From JAJYIV01 sp964499955 (lineage in GTDB: Bacteria > Patescibacteriota > Patescibacteriia > UBA9934 > GWF2-40-263), in NCBI GenBank assembly GCA_964499955.1, contig CAZCMI010000031.1:1-6410 (forward strand): a stretch of DNA of 6,410 nucleotides, in the 5' to 3' direction. Under the pieces are notes generated by a model, which saw only the letters and a program-made list of their open reading frames with translations, ran no database searches and had not been told where the DNA came from. Made by a program: the position numbers and the translations under genes. Within the stretch, counting starts at the first letter, position 1. The number at the start of each line of letters is the position of its first letter. Below are positions 1-5,469 of the stretch, piece after piece.

Positions 1-1
1 C

Positions 2-1030
2 GTGCGCTTGCACGCCAATTCCCGCGAGGAAGTAGAAGAAGTCTTCGCCGGCGAAATCGCCGCCGCCGTGGGTCTCAAGACCACCTTCACGGGCCACACG
101 CTGTGCGACCCGGACCATCCGGTCCTCTTGGAAGCCATCGTGTTCCCGGAACCGGTCATCTCCATCGCCATCGAACCCAAGACCAAGGCCGACCAGGAAA
201 AGATGGGCACCGCCTTGCAGAAGCTGGCGGAGGAAGACCCGACCTTCCGCGTCCGTTCGGACGAGGAAACGGGCCAGACCATCATTTCCGGCATGGGCGA
301 GCTGCACCTCGACATCATCGTTGACCGCATGAAGCGCGAGTACAACGTCGAGGCGAACGTCGGCAAGCCGCAGGTGTCCTACCGTGAAACCATCAAGGGC
401 ACGGCCGAGGCGGAAGGGAAGTACATCCGCCAGTCCGGCGGCCGCGGCCAATACGGCCACGCCGTCCTCCGCGTGGAAAAGAGCGAACCCAACAAGGGCT
501 TCGAGTTCCTCGAAGAAATCAAGGGGGGCGCCATTCCGCGCGAGTTCATCAAGCCGATCGGCCAGGGTGCCGAGGAAGCCGCCCAGCGCGGCGTGCTCGC
601 CGGCTACCCGGTGCTGGACGTGAAGGTCACCGTGTTCGACGGGTCCTACCACGACGTGGACTCCAACGAAGCGGCCTTCAAAATCGCCGGTTCCATGGCT
701 TTCCAGGAGGCCTGTAAAAAGGCGGGCGTCGTCCTGCTCGAACCGATGATGAAGGTGGAAGTGGTCACGCCGGAAGAGTTCATGGGTACCGTCGTCGGCG
801 ACCTGAACTCCAAGCGCGGCCAGATCCAGGAAATGGGCGAACGCGCCGGTGTCCGCGTGGTCACCGCCTTCGTGCCGCTCGCCGAAATGTTCGGCTACGT
901 CACGACCTTGCGCTCCATGACCCAGGGCCGCGCCTCCTCCACGATGGAATTCGACCATTACGAGGAAGTGCCGTCCAACGTCGCCAAGGAAATCATCGAA
1001 GCCCGCGCCGGCGTCAGTCGCCGCATCTAG
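2..1030 (+). CDS. fusA: Elongation factor G (EF-G), 3' part, truncated by the window start
   Basis: EF-G is the cytoplasmic GTPase that drives ribosomal translocation and helps recycle ribosomes. About 342 residues are visible, roughly the C-terminal half of a protein of about 700; the GTPase domain lies before the window, so the GTG at base 2 is an internal codon, not a start. In order one sees the end of domain II (LHANSREEVEEVFAGEIAAAVGLK), domain III (about residues 42-130, with GMGELHLDIIVDRM), domain IV (about 130-245, with GGRGQYGHA and the decoding-centre tip loop GSYHDVDSNEA, whose histidine corresponds to E. coli H583), and domain V (about 246-335, with LLEPMMKVEV and GDLNSKRGQI). 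No frameshift or lost key residue is visible. Codon use is strongly C/G-ending, as expected for a highly expressed gene. It ends in TAG directly before a hairpin terminator, so it is not transcribed together with a tuf gene here. Confidence 0.97.
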   Translation: MRLHANSREEVEEVFAGEIAAAVGLKTTFTGHTLCDPDHPVLLEAIVFPEPVISIAIEPKTKADQEKMGTALQKLAEEDPTFRVRSDEETGQTIISGMGELHLDIIVDRMKREYNVEANVGKPQVSYRETIKGTAEAEGKYIRQSGGRGQYGHAVLRVEKSEPNKGFEFLEEIKGGAIPREFIKPIGQGAEEAAQRGVLAGYPVLDVKVTVFDGSYHDVDSNEAAFKIAGSMAFQEACKKAGVVLLEPMMKVEVVTPEEFMGTVVGDLNSKRGQIQEMGERAGVRVVTAFVPLAEMFGYVTTLRSMTQGRASSTMEFDHYEEVPSNVAKEIIEARAGVSRRI

Positions 1031-1034
1031 CTTC

Positions 1035-1065
1035 AAAAAACGCTCCCTGCACGGGGAGCGTTTTT
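1035..1065. terminator. Strong intrinsic terminator after fusA
   Basis: A perfect stem CGCTCCC (1041-1047) / GGGAGCG (1054-1060) with a 6-base loop is flanked by A6 (1035-1040) and T5 (1061-1065). The A and T runs can extend the stem to 12 bp. It begins 4 bases after the fusA stop. The A/T symmetry means it could work in both directions, but no - strand gene reads into it here, so its job is to end the fusA transcript. Confidence 0.9.
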
Positions 1066-1066
1066 G

Positions 1067-1075
1067 TTATCCACA
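1067..1075 (+). promoter_or_regulatory. Perfect consensus DnaA box (TTATCCACA)
   Basis: The 9-mer TTATCCACA matches the strong E. coli DnaA-box consensus exactly and starts 2 bases after the T run of the fusA terminator, in the intergenic gap. I saw no second box, AT-rich unwinding region or dnaA/dnaN gene, so this is not an origin by itself. It could be a lone regulatory or DnaA-titrating site, or chance. Confidence 0.35.
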
Positions 1076-1100
1076 CGTTTGACTTGCCCATACAGGGGGG

Positions 1101-1131
1101 TTGTTTTTTCGCGCAATGTTCGTGCTATCAT
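1101..1131 (+). promoter_or_regulatory. Extended -10 promoter for the NahK-like kinase
   Basis: TGCTATCAT (1123-1131) is an extended -10 element: TG, one base, then TATCAT, which matches 5 of 6 consensus bases. A weak -35 candidate TTGTTT (1101-1106) lies 19 bases upstream. Transcription would start near 1138, only about 3 bases before the ATG at 1141, predicting a leaderless or almost leaderless mRNA. A TTGACT at 1079-1084 has no usable -10 at 16-19 bases. Confidence 0.6.
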
Positions 1132-1140
1132 TCCCGGCGT

Positions 1141-2166
1141 ATGGCTTTTCCCATTCCTGACGTTGTTCTTGCTGCCTTTCCCATTGGCGCCGTTCGGTCC
1201 GTGGAACCGGTCACGGCCGGTTTGATCCATTCTACGTTCAAGGTTGAAGCGGAGCAGGGAACGTTCGTGCTTCAGCGGTTGCATCCCGTGCTTTCGAGCG
1301 TGGCCGTTGCGGAGGACTTTTGGAATGTCACGGAGCATTTGGCTTCGAAGGGGTTTCCAGCGCCGCGCTGCGTGCGTTCCGTGGCGGGTTCTGTGTTGGT
1401 GCAAGACGAAGAAGGGAAGCCTTGGCGCATGCAGACCTACCTGCCGGGCGGCGTGACCCATCATCGGGTGGAAACGCCGGAGATGGCCCGCGAGGCCGGA
1501 GCTGTGTACGCCCGGTTCCATGCGGCGATGGCGGATTTTCCGCACGTCTTCCGTTCGGAGAAAGTCTTGCACGACACGCCGGCGATTTATGCCGCTTTTG
1601 AAGAAGCGGTGCAGGCACATGAGGATTCGCCGTTGATGGCGGCTGTGGCGGAGGATGTCGCTCTCATTCGTGAAGAACTGCCCGCGCTTTTCCTGCCGGA
1701 CGGTTTGCCTGTGCGCGTCATCCACGGCGATCCGAAGGTTTCAAACATCCTTTTTGACGCGGATGGCCGCGCGATGGCCTTGGTGGATTTGGATACCTGC
1801 AACCGCCGCCCGATCGCGGTGGAACTGGGCGACGCGTTCCGTTCCTGGTGCGGCGTGGAAGAAGACCGGGCGGACAATGCGTTCCGGTTGGATATCTTTG
1901 AGGCCGGATGGAAGGCCTATCGTGCCGGAGCGGCATTTCTGACGGAAGAGGAAATCGCCACGGTGGGGCGGGGAATCGGACTGATCACCTTGGAACTGTC
2001 GTCCCGGTTTTTGGCGGATTATTTCAACGACACGTATTTCGGCTGGGACGCGTCGCGGTACGATTCGCGCCGTGCGCACAACCTGGCGCGGGTGCGCGGA
2101 CAGCTCGCCTTGTATCGGGACATCCGGCGCGCGCAGGAAGAAATCGAACGGATCGTTCGCGCGTAA
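1141..2166 (+). CDS. APH-fold sugar kinase, N-acetylhexosamine 1-kinase (NahK)-like
   Basis: A 341-residue cytoplasmic kinase of the aminoglycoside-phosphotransferase fold. The family signature HGDPKVSN (195-202) is the HxDxxxxN catalytic loop with D197 as likely base, and VDLD (215-218) supplies the metal-binding aspartates. The N-lobe has TAGLIHSTFKV (25-35) and FVLQRLHP (42-49). The pattern LQR, then WRMQTYLPGG (95-104), HGDxKxxN, DLDT, a GDAFRS stretch (230-235) and a C-terminal RFLADYFNDTYF (289-300) plus RAHNLARVRGQLAL resembles N-acetylhexosamine 1-kinases, which phosphorylate GlcNAc/GalNAc at C1 using ATP; that family is about 360 residues. Substrate is inferred, and other small-molecule kinases of the fold remain possible. 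ATG 1141 is preferred over TTG 1084 because homology begins after it and the predicted -10 box lies between them. No Shine-Dalgarno is present. Codon use is less biased than in fusA, suggesting modest expression. The next gene starts 41 bases downstream with its own promoter and no terminator between. Confidence 0.85.
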   Translation: MAFPIPDVVLAAFPIGAVRSVEPVTAGLIHSTFKVEAEQGTFVLQRLHPVLSSVAVAEDFWNVTEHLASKGFPAPRCVRSVAGSVLVQDEEGKPWRMQTYLPGGVTHHRVETPEMAREAGAVYARFHAAMADFPHVFRSEKVLHDTPAIYAAFEEAVQAHEDSPLMAAVAEDVALIREELPALFLPDGLPVRVIHGDPKVSNILFDADGRAMALVDLDTCNRRPIAVELGDAFRSWCGVEEDRADNAFRLDIFEAGWKAYRAGAAFLTEEEIATVGRGIGLITLELSSRFLADYFNDTYFGWDASRYDSRRAHNLARVRGQLALYRDIRRAQEEIERIVRA

Positions 2167-2178
2167 GGGTCGGCCTTG

Positions 2179-2187
2179 TGGTACAAT
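2179..2187 (+). promoter_or_regulatory. Extended -10 promoter for the surface protein gene
   Basis: TGGTACAAT is an extended -10 (TG, one base, TACAAT, 5 of 6 consensus). No convincing -35 hexamer lies 16-19 bases upstream, which is tolerated with the TG extension. The predicted start near 2194 gives a leader of about 14 bases before ATG 2208. It sits in the 41-base gap after the kinase stop codon. Confidence 0.6.
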
Positions 2188-2205
2188 GACCGAAATAATT
2201 CGGTC
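2188..2205. repeat. 18-base inverted repeat at the predicted transcription start
   Basis: GACCGAA (2188-2194), spacer ATAA, TTCGGTC (2199-2205) is a perfect 7-bp inverted repeat beginning directly after the -10 box and ending 2 bases before ATG 2208. As DNA it has the size and placement of a repressor operator. As RNA it would be a small hairpin at the mRNA 5' end, although the predicted start near 2194 would leave the left arm mostly untranscribed, which favours the operator reading. Confidence 0.55.
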
Positions 2206-2207
2206 GT

Positions 2208-4073
2208 ATGCCCTCCAAGCGTTTGTCCGCTTCTTCCCGCGTCCGCCTTGCCGCACACCACGGTACCGCCGTGCAGACGAATATCCAGCTCGCGCTCAAA
2301 ACCGCCGTGCTTGTGTTTGCCGCTGTCGGTATCGCCGCGGCGGCCGCGGCGGTTACGGTCGTCCGTTCGCGCACCGCACTCACCGTGGCAGCCGAGGCAC
2401 CGGGCCGTTCGCCGGCGTCCGTGCGGGCGGGGGACCGGGCCGTGCCGGTTGTCGGACTGCGTTTGCGCGGGTGGGGCGAAGAGGTATCCGTGCGCGAGTT
2501 GGCGTTTGACGTCGTAACGGATGGCAACGGCACGTTGCGCGGATCGAACCAGGCGCCCGTGGACGCGGCGTCCATTCTTTCGAATTGCGGATTGTACACG
2601 ACGCCGGACCAGCGCGTTTCCGGCCCCGTTGATCCGTTGCCGGGCACGCAGCGCCTGACGTTTGCCACGGACATGCGTATTTCCGGCAGCCAATGGACGT
2701 ATGTTCGCGTTGTGTGCGACGTGCGCGGCGGCGCTCCGTCGGCGGCGCTCGCCCTGGTCATGCCGGACACCTCCGCCGTGCGCGCGGTGGTCGGGACGGC
2801 CAATGTGGAACCGAACGGCGTGTCGTTTGGCTTGGTTCCCGGGCCGTTTAACGCGCGCGGCAACTCCTACATGATACAGGTGGCGGGAGGCGTGGAGCAG
2901 CCGGATGCAGTCGTGGCGCCGCCGTCCGTTGGCGCCCCCTCCGTGCCCGGCACACCGGACGCACCCGTGCCACCTCCTTTCGCTGGGGGAAGCCCGGCGC
3001 CGTTCCTGCGCGTTTCCGCCGAACCCGCCGATACGTCTTCCGCCGTGGTTGCGGAACAAGCGGGCGTGGACCTCGGCTCATTCCGTTTGATGGTCGATCT
3101 GCGCGCCACGGACGCCGAACCGGTGCGTGTGCGGCGCTTGGCGTTCGCACATTGTTCCGGCGCGCCCACAACCGGCCCGTGCACGTCCGTTTCCAGCCCG
3201 TTCGTCATGTTTTCCTTGTCCTACGTCGGCGTGGACGGCACGACGCGCGTGGCCACCGCCCGGCCGGAAGCCGACGGCCGCGTCCTGTTCTCCGGCCTCG
3301 ACGTTCCCGTAAACCCGGAGGCGGTCGTGTCCTTGGCTGCGGACGCCGGACCGTATTTTGCCGACTTGGCCGGCCGCGTTTCCGCGTTCGTTCTCACGGA
3401 CGCCGCACCCGGTTTTGAAGCCCTCGGCATGCGCACGGGAACGCCATACGTGGATTTCGACGGGGAAGGGACGACCAGCGTTTTCTCCGCCCGGTCGTTC
3501 GCCTTCGCCCGTTCCGTTCCGTCACTCCACCCAATCACGCCGCCGGAAACAACGATGACGCCGTCGTTGACGGAAGTGCTGCGCTTCGGACTGTCCGCTT
3601 CCCGCGGCGGCCCCGTGTCCGTGCGGACGATGACGTTCCGCTTCGGCGGCACGGACAAAGGCGCGTCTCAATGGTTGCTGTGCGAACAGCTTGGCCGCTC
3701 GTCCCACTGGGGCTTGCGCGACGCCACGGATCCCGACCGCCGGTTGGAAGACCCGGGCGACTGGTCGTTCTTCCAGGCGGACGGCGCGCCGTGCGCTCCC
3801 GGCCGCAACGTAGCCTACGCGGTGGTTGATTTCACCGCGGCGGGCAATCGCGAACCGCTCGTTGTTCCCGCGGGCGGGACGCGCACCCTCATGCTGCGCG
3901 TGGACAGTTCCCGCGCCAGCGCCACGCTCGACGACGTCATGCGCATCGACTTGGTGCGCCGGCCGGACATTCCGTCCTTGCCCGGCTTCGTTTGGTCCGA
4001 CGGCGTCGTGCCGTTCTCGGACCGCCATCCAGGATCCTCGTTCCCGCTGTTTGGGACGGCCGTTCAATTCTAG
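2208..4073 (+). CDS. Membrane-anchored extracytoplasmic protein with three beta-sandwich-like modules
   Basis: A 621-residue protein whose function I cannot name. A basic N-terminus is followed by one hydrophobic segment (about 33-52, very Ala/Val-rich), acting as a signal anchor or an uncleaved or late-cleaved signal peptide, so the rest should lie outside the membrane. Three divergent beta-rich modules follow, each opening with the pattern hydrophobic strand - short loop - hydrophobic strand ending in F: VVGLRLRGWGEEVSVRELAF (81-100), LGSFRLMVDLRATDAEP then VRVRRLAF (289-313), and LRFGLSASRGGPVSVRTMTF (458-477). A Pro/Ala/Gly linker (about 236-266) separates modules 1 and 2. The only six cysteines fall two per module (127/170, 316/325, 492/529), suggesting one disulfide each. 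The end (LVVPAGGTRTLMLRVD 551-566, FVWSDG 594-599) resembles the C-terminal part of modular surface proteins seen in Patescibacteria; this is recalled family style, not an alignment. ATG 2208 follows a promoter and lacks a Shine-Dalgarno. A Clp-type gene follows after 20 bases, probably in the same operon. Confidence 0.85.
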   Translation: MPSKRLSASSRVRLAAHHGTAVQTNIQLALKTAVLVFAAVGIAAAAAAVTVVRSRTALTVAAEAPGRSPASVRAGDRAVPVVGLRLRGWGEEVSVRELAFDVVTDGNGTLRGSNQAPVDAASILSNCGLYTTPDQRVSGPVDPLPGTQRLTFATDMRISGSQWTYVRVVCDVRGGAPSAALALVMPDTSAVRAVVGTANVEPNGVSFGLVPGPFNARGNSYMIQVAGGVEQPDAVVAPPSVGAPSVPGTPDAPVPPPFAGGSPAPFLRVSAEPADTSSAVVAEQAGVDLGSFRLMVDLRATDAEPVRVRRLAFAHCSGAPTTGPCTSVSSPFVMFSLSYVGVDGTTRVATARPEADGRVLFSGLDVPVNPEAVVSLAADAGPYFADLAGRVSAFVLTDAAPGFEALGMRTGTPYVDFDGEGTTSVFSARSFAFARSVPSLHPITPPETTMTPSLTEVLRFGLSASRGGPVSVRTMTFRFGGTDKGASQWLLCEQLGRSSHWGLRDATDPDRRLEDPGDWSFFQADGAPCAPGRNVAYAVVDFTAAGNREPLVVPAGGTRTLMLRVDSSRASATLDDVMRIDLVRRPDIPSLPGFVWSDGVVPFSDRHPGSSFPLFGTAVQF

Positions 4074-4093
4074 GACGCGCGTTTTCGCTGCCT

Positions 4094-5221
4094 ATGCCGG
4101 AGGAATTCCTTCGAACCTTTTCCGCCTATTTCGCCCTCCTCCTCTTGGCCGGATGGGCGTTTTGGCTTTTCCGAAAGAAACGGGCGGGCCGCAAGACGGG
4201 CGGATTGTTGCACGATCTAACGGAACGCGCGCGCCGCGGCCTGGTGGATCCGGTCGTGGGGCGGGACGAGGAAATCGACCGCATCATCTACGTCATCAAC
4301 CGCCGCACCAAGAACAACCCGTTGTTGGTGGGAGAGCCGGGCGTGGGGAAAACGGCCATTGTGGAGGGGTTGGCACGGCGCATTGCCGAAGGCGACGTGC
4401 CGCCGTCCCTGGCGGGGAAGCGCGTGTTGGAATTGAATATGGGCGAATTGGTGGCCGGCACGAAATTCCGCGGGGAGTTTGAGCAACGTTTGCGGTCCGT
4501 CACGCGGGAATTGGAGGATGCCCCGCGAAGCACCATTTTGTTCATCGACGAAATCCACCTGGTGGAGCAAACCAAGGGCACGGAGGGCGCGTTGTCCGCG
4601 TCCGACCTGTTGAAGCCCGTGCTGGCGCGCGGCGACCTGCCCGTCATCGGCGCCACCACCTTGGACGAATACGAAAAATATATCCGCCCCGAACCCGCGC
4701 TGGACCGCCGGTTCCAGCCCGTGTTCGTTGCGGAACCGACGCCCGCGGCGGCGCTTTCCGTCCTGCAGGGCGTGCGGCCGTTGTATGAAGCCCACCACGG
4801 CGTGGACGTGACGGACGGGGCGCTCAAGGCCGCCGTGTCGCTCTCGCGTTCCTTGAAGGCCCGCCATCTGCCGGACAAGGCTATCGACCTGATCGACGAG
4901 GCCTGCGCCCGGGTTGCGGTGGAAGCCGTCGGCGCCCATCGCGTCCGCCTGGGGTTGATGCACGAGGCGTCCAAGAAGGCCAAGAACCGCCATACGGCCG
5001 ACGTGTCCGTGAAGGAAGCTGGCGTGAAGCGGCAAAAGGCGGCCGCGCGCGCCCTGCGCCAGGACCCCGCGCTGCGTCAGGCCGACGACGTCATCGGAGC
5101 GCATCTCAAGCGCATGGGAGTCCGCCGTCGCGTATGCCCTACGTCCAAGCCGTGCGTAACGGAACAGGACGTCGCGGCCGTCGTACGCGAGTGGAACGAA
5201 TTGGCGAAACGCGAGCGCTAA
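4094..5221 (+). CDS. Membrane-anchored single-ring Clp/Hsp100 AAA+ ATPase (D1 only)
   Basis: A 375-residue AAA+ ATPase equivalent to the first nucleotide-binding domain (D1) of ClpB/ClpC, enzymes that thread and unfold proteins through a central pore. A hydrophobic segment (about 10-26) followed by basic RKKRAGRK (27-34) predicts a membrane anchor with the ATPase in the cytoplasm; it replaces the usual Clp N-domain. Motifs are intact: DPVVGRDEEIDR (52-63), Walker A GEPGVGKT (80-87), pore loop GTKFRGEFEQR (122-132, aromatic F where Y is usual), Walker B ILFIDE (148-153), sensor-1 region IGATTLDEY (185-193), arginine-finger region DRRFQPV (204-210), and LPDKAIDLIDEA (259-270). A short basic helical stretch (about 280-345) stands in for the longer middle domain, and the protein stops at VTEQDVAAVVREWNEL (355-370), the linker that normally precedes D2. 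D2 and any ClpP-docking loop are absent. ATG 4094 is chosen over GTG 3992, which would overlap the upstream gene by 82 bases. No Shine-Dalgarno; no own promoter seen. Confidence 0.9.
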   Translation: MPEEFLRTFSAYFALLLLAGWAFWLFRKKRAGRKTGGLLHDLTERARRGLVDPVVGRDEEIDRIIYVINRRTKNNPLLVGEPGVGKTAIVEGLARRIAEGDVPPSLAGKRVLELNMGELVAGTKFRGEFEQRLRSVTRELEDAPRSTILFIDEIHLVEQTKGTEGALSASDLLKPVLARGDLPVIGATTLDEYEKYIRPEPALDRRFQPVFVAEPTPAAALSVLQGVRPLYEAHHGVDVTDGALKAAVSLSRSLKARHLPDKAIDLIDEACARVAVEAVGAHRVRLGLMHEASKKAKNRHTADVSVKEAGVKRQKAAARALRQDPALRQADDVIGAHLKRMGVRRRVCPTSKPCVTEQDVAAVVREWNELAKRER

Positions 5222-5223
5222 AG

Positions 5224-5383
5224 CAAAACGCCCGCCCCCGGATGGGGACGGGCGGTTTCATTCGGACGGAAGAGACGGTGTCAGGCTTACAGTGTTACTA
5301 CATCCTGTCGTGTCTTCGGGAGCTTCTGTACTCAATGCCCGGGAACCGGGCCGTCTGAACGTCTGGGTTGCAACCAACAGAAG
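5224..5383 (-). ncRNA. Candidate small RNA of about 160 nt, unknown family
   Basis: This is a prediction from signals on the - strand: a promoter (5417-5389), then a sequence with paired elements, then the terminator at 5258-5225. Reading 5' to 3' on -, the predicted start is near 5383, where CUUCUGU (5383-5377) pairs perfectly with ACAGAAG (5329-5323). That closes a domain holding GCCCGG-UUC-CCGGGC (5351-5337) and the small palindrome GGUUGCAACC (5375-5366). The middle (5322-5259) is less clearly structured, though AGACGG (5357-5352) can pair with CCGUCU (5278-5273). No open reading frame of note lies in it. I compared it by eye with SRP RNA, tmRNA, RNase P, 6S RNA and tRNA and saw none of their conserved cores. 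It could instead be antisense or leader sequence without function. Exact ends are uncertain by several bases. Confidence 0.42.
5225..5258. terminator. Bidirectional terminator between the Clp-type gene and a predicted - strand RNA
   Basis: CGCCCG (5229-5234) plus CCCC pairs with GGGG (5244-5247) plus CGGGCG (5249-5254), with A5248 bulged and a short loop: about 10 G/C pairs. It starts 3 bases after the Clp stop codon. On + the T run is short (TTT, 5256-5258). On - the hairpin is followed by TTTTGCTTT, a better T-rich tail. This fits a terminator shared by two converging transcripts. Confidence 0.75.
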
Positions 5384-5388
5384 AAAGG

Positions 5389-5417
5389 AGCATAGCAGAA
5401 CAGGAGGAATACGTCAA
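5389..5417 (-). promoter_or_regulatory. Promoter on the - strand, near consensus
   Basis: Read on -, TTGACG (5417-5412; 5 of 6) is followed by exactly 17 bases and TATGCT (5394-5389; 4 of 6) with the extended TG at 5397-5396. This is the most complete promoter in the window by -35, spacing and extended -10 together. It points away from the Phd-like gene, toward the candidate small RNA and the shared terminator; no - strand protein gene explains it. Confidence 0.6.
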
Positions 5418-5431
5418 GGGTTCCGCTTGAC
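5413..5431. repeat. Inverted repeat formed by two back-to-back -35 boxes
   Basis: GTCAAG (5413-5418), 7 bases, CTTGAC (5426-5431) is a perfect 6-bp inverted repeat. Its arms contain the -35 boxes of the - strand promoter (TTGACG) and the + strand promoter (TTGACA), whose hexamers lie 9 bases apart. The geometry means two polymerases could not easily occupy both at once, or one bound regulator could affect both. Confidence 0.55.
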
Positions 5432-5456
5432 AGGATGGGGAAAACGGCCCAACAAT
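5427..5456 (+). promoter_or_regulatory. Promoter for the Phd-like gene
   Basis: TTGACA (5427-5432) is a perfect -35 and AACAAT (5451-5456; 4 of 6) follows after 18 bases. Transcription would start near 5463, about 7 bases before ATG 5470. The -10 box overlaps the in-frame ATG at 5455, so if this promoter is real, 5455 cannot be the start codon. Confidence 0.55.
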
Positions 5457-5469
5457 GCCTCTATTCCCT

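Noticed and set aside
1084..1140. TTG start at 1084 giving the kinase 19 extra N-terminal residues
   Set aside because: The extra stretch (MPIQGGCFFAQCSCYHSRR) does not look like the family, and the predicted -10 box at 1123-1131 lies inside it.
1033..1725. Open frame of 230 codons on the - strand opposite the kinase
   Set aside because: Arg/His-rich shadow without motifs; it would run through the fusA terminator and the kinase promoter.
2019..3059. Open frame of 346 codons on the - strand opposite the kinase end and surface protein
   Set aside because: Arg/Gly/His-rich composition typical of a shadow frame; it spans two genes and has no motif.
3992..4093. GTG start at 3992 extending the Clp-type protein by 34 residues
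   Set aside because: It would overlap the surface-protein gene by 82 bases, and the membrane segment follows ATG 4094 directly.
4217..5104. Open frame of 295 codons on the - strand opposite the Clp-type gene
   Set aside because: Long antisense frames are expected opposite GC-rich genes; the translation shows no recognisable domain, and the + strand has intact AAA+ motifs.
5384..5407. Good Shine-Dalgarno-like sites AAAGGAG (5384-5390) and AGGAGG (5402-5407)
   Set aside because: No start codon lies 4-12 bases after either; they fall within the - strand promoter region.
5259..5460. Known RNA gene (tRNA, SRP RNA, tmRNA, RNase P, 6S RNA) in the gap
   Set aside because: None of the conserved cores of these RNAs could be found by eye on either strand.
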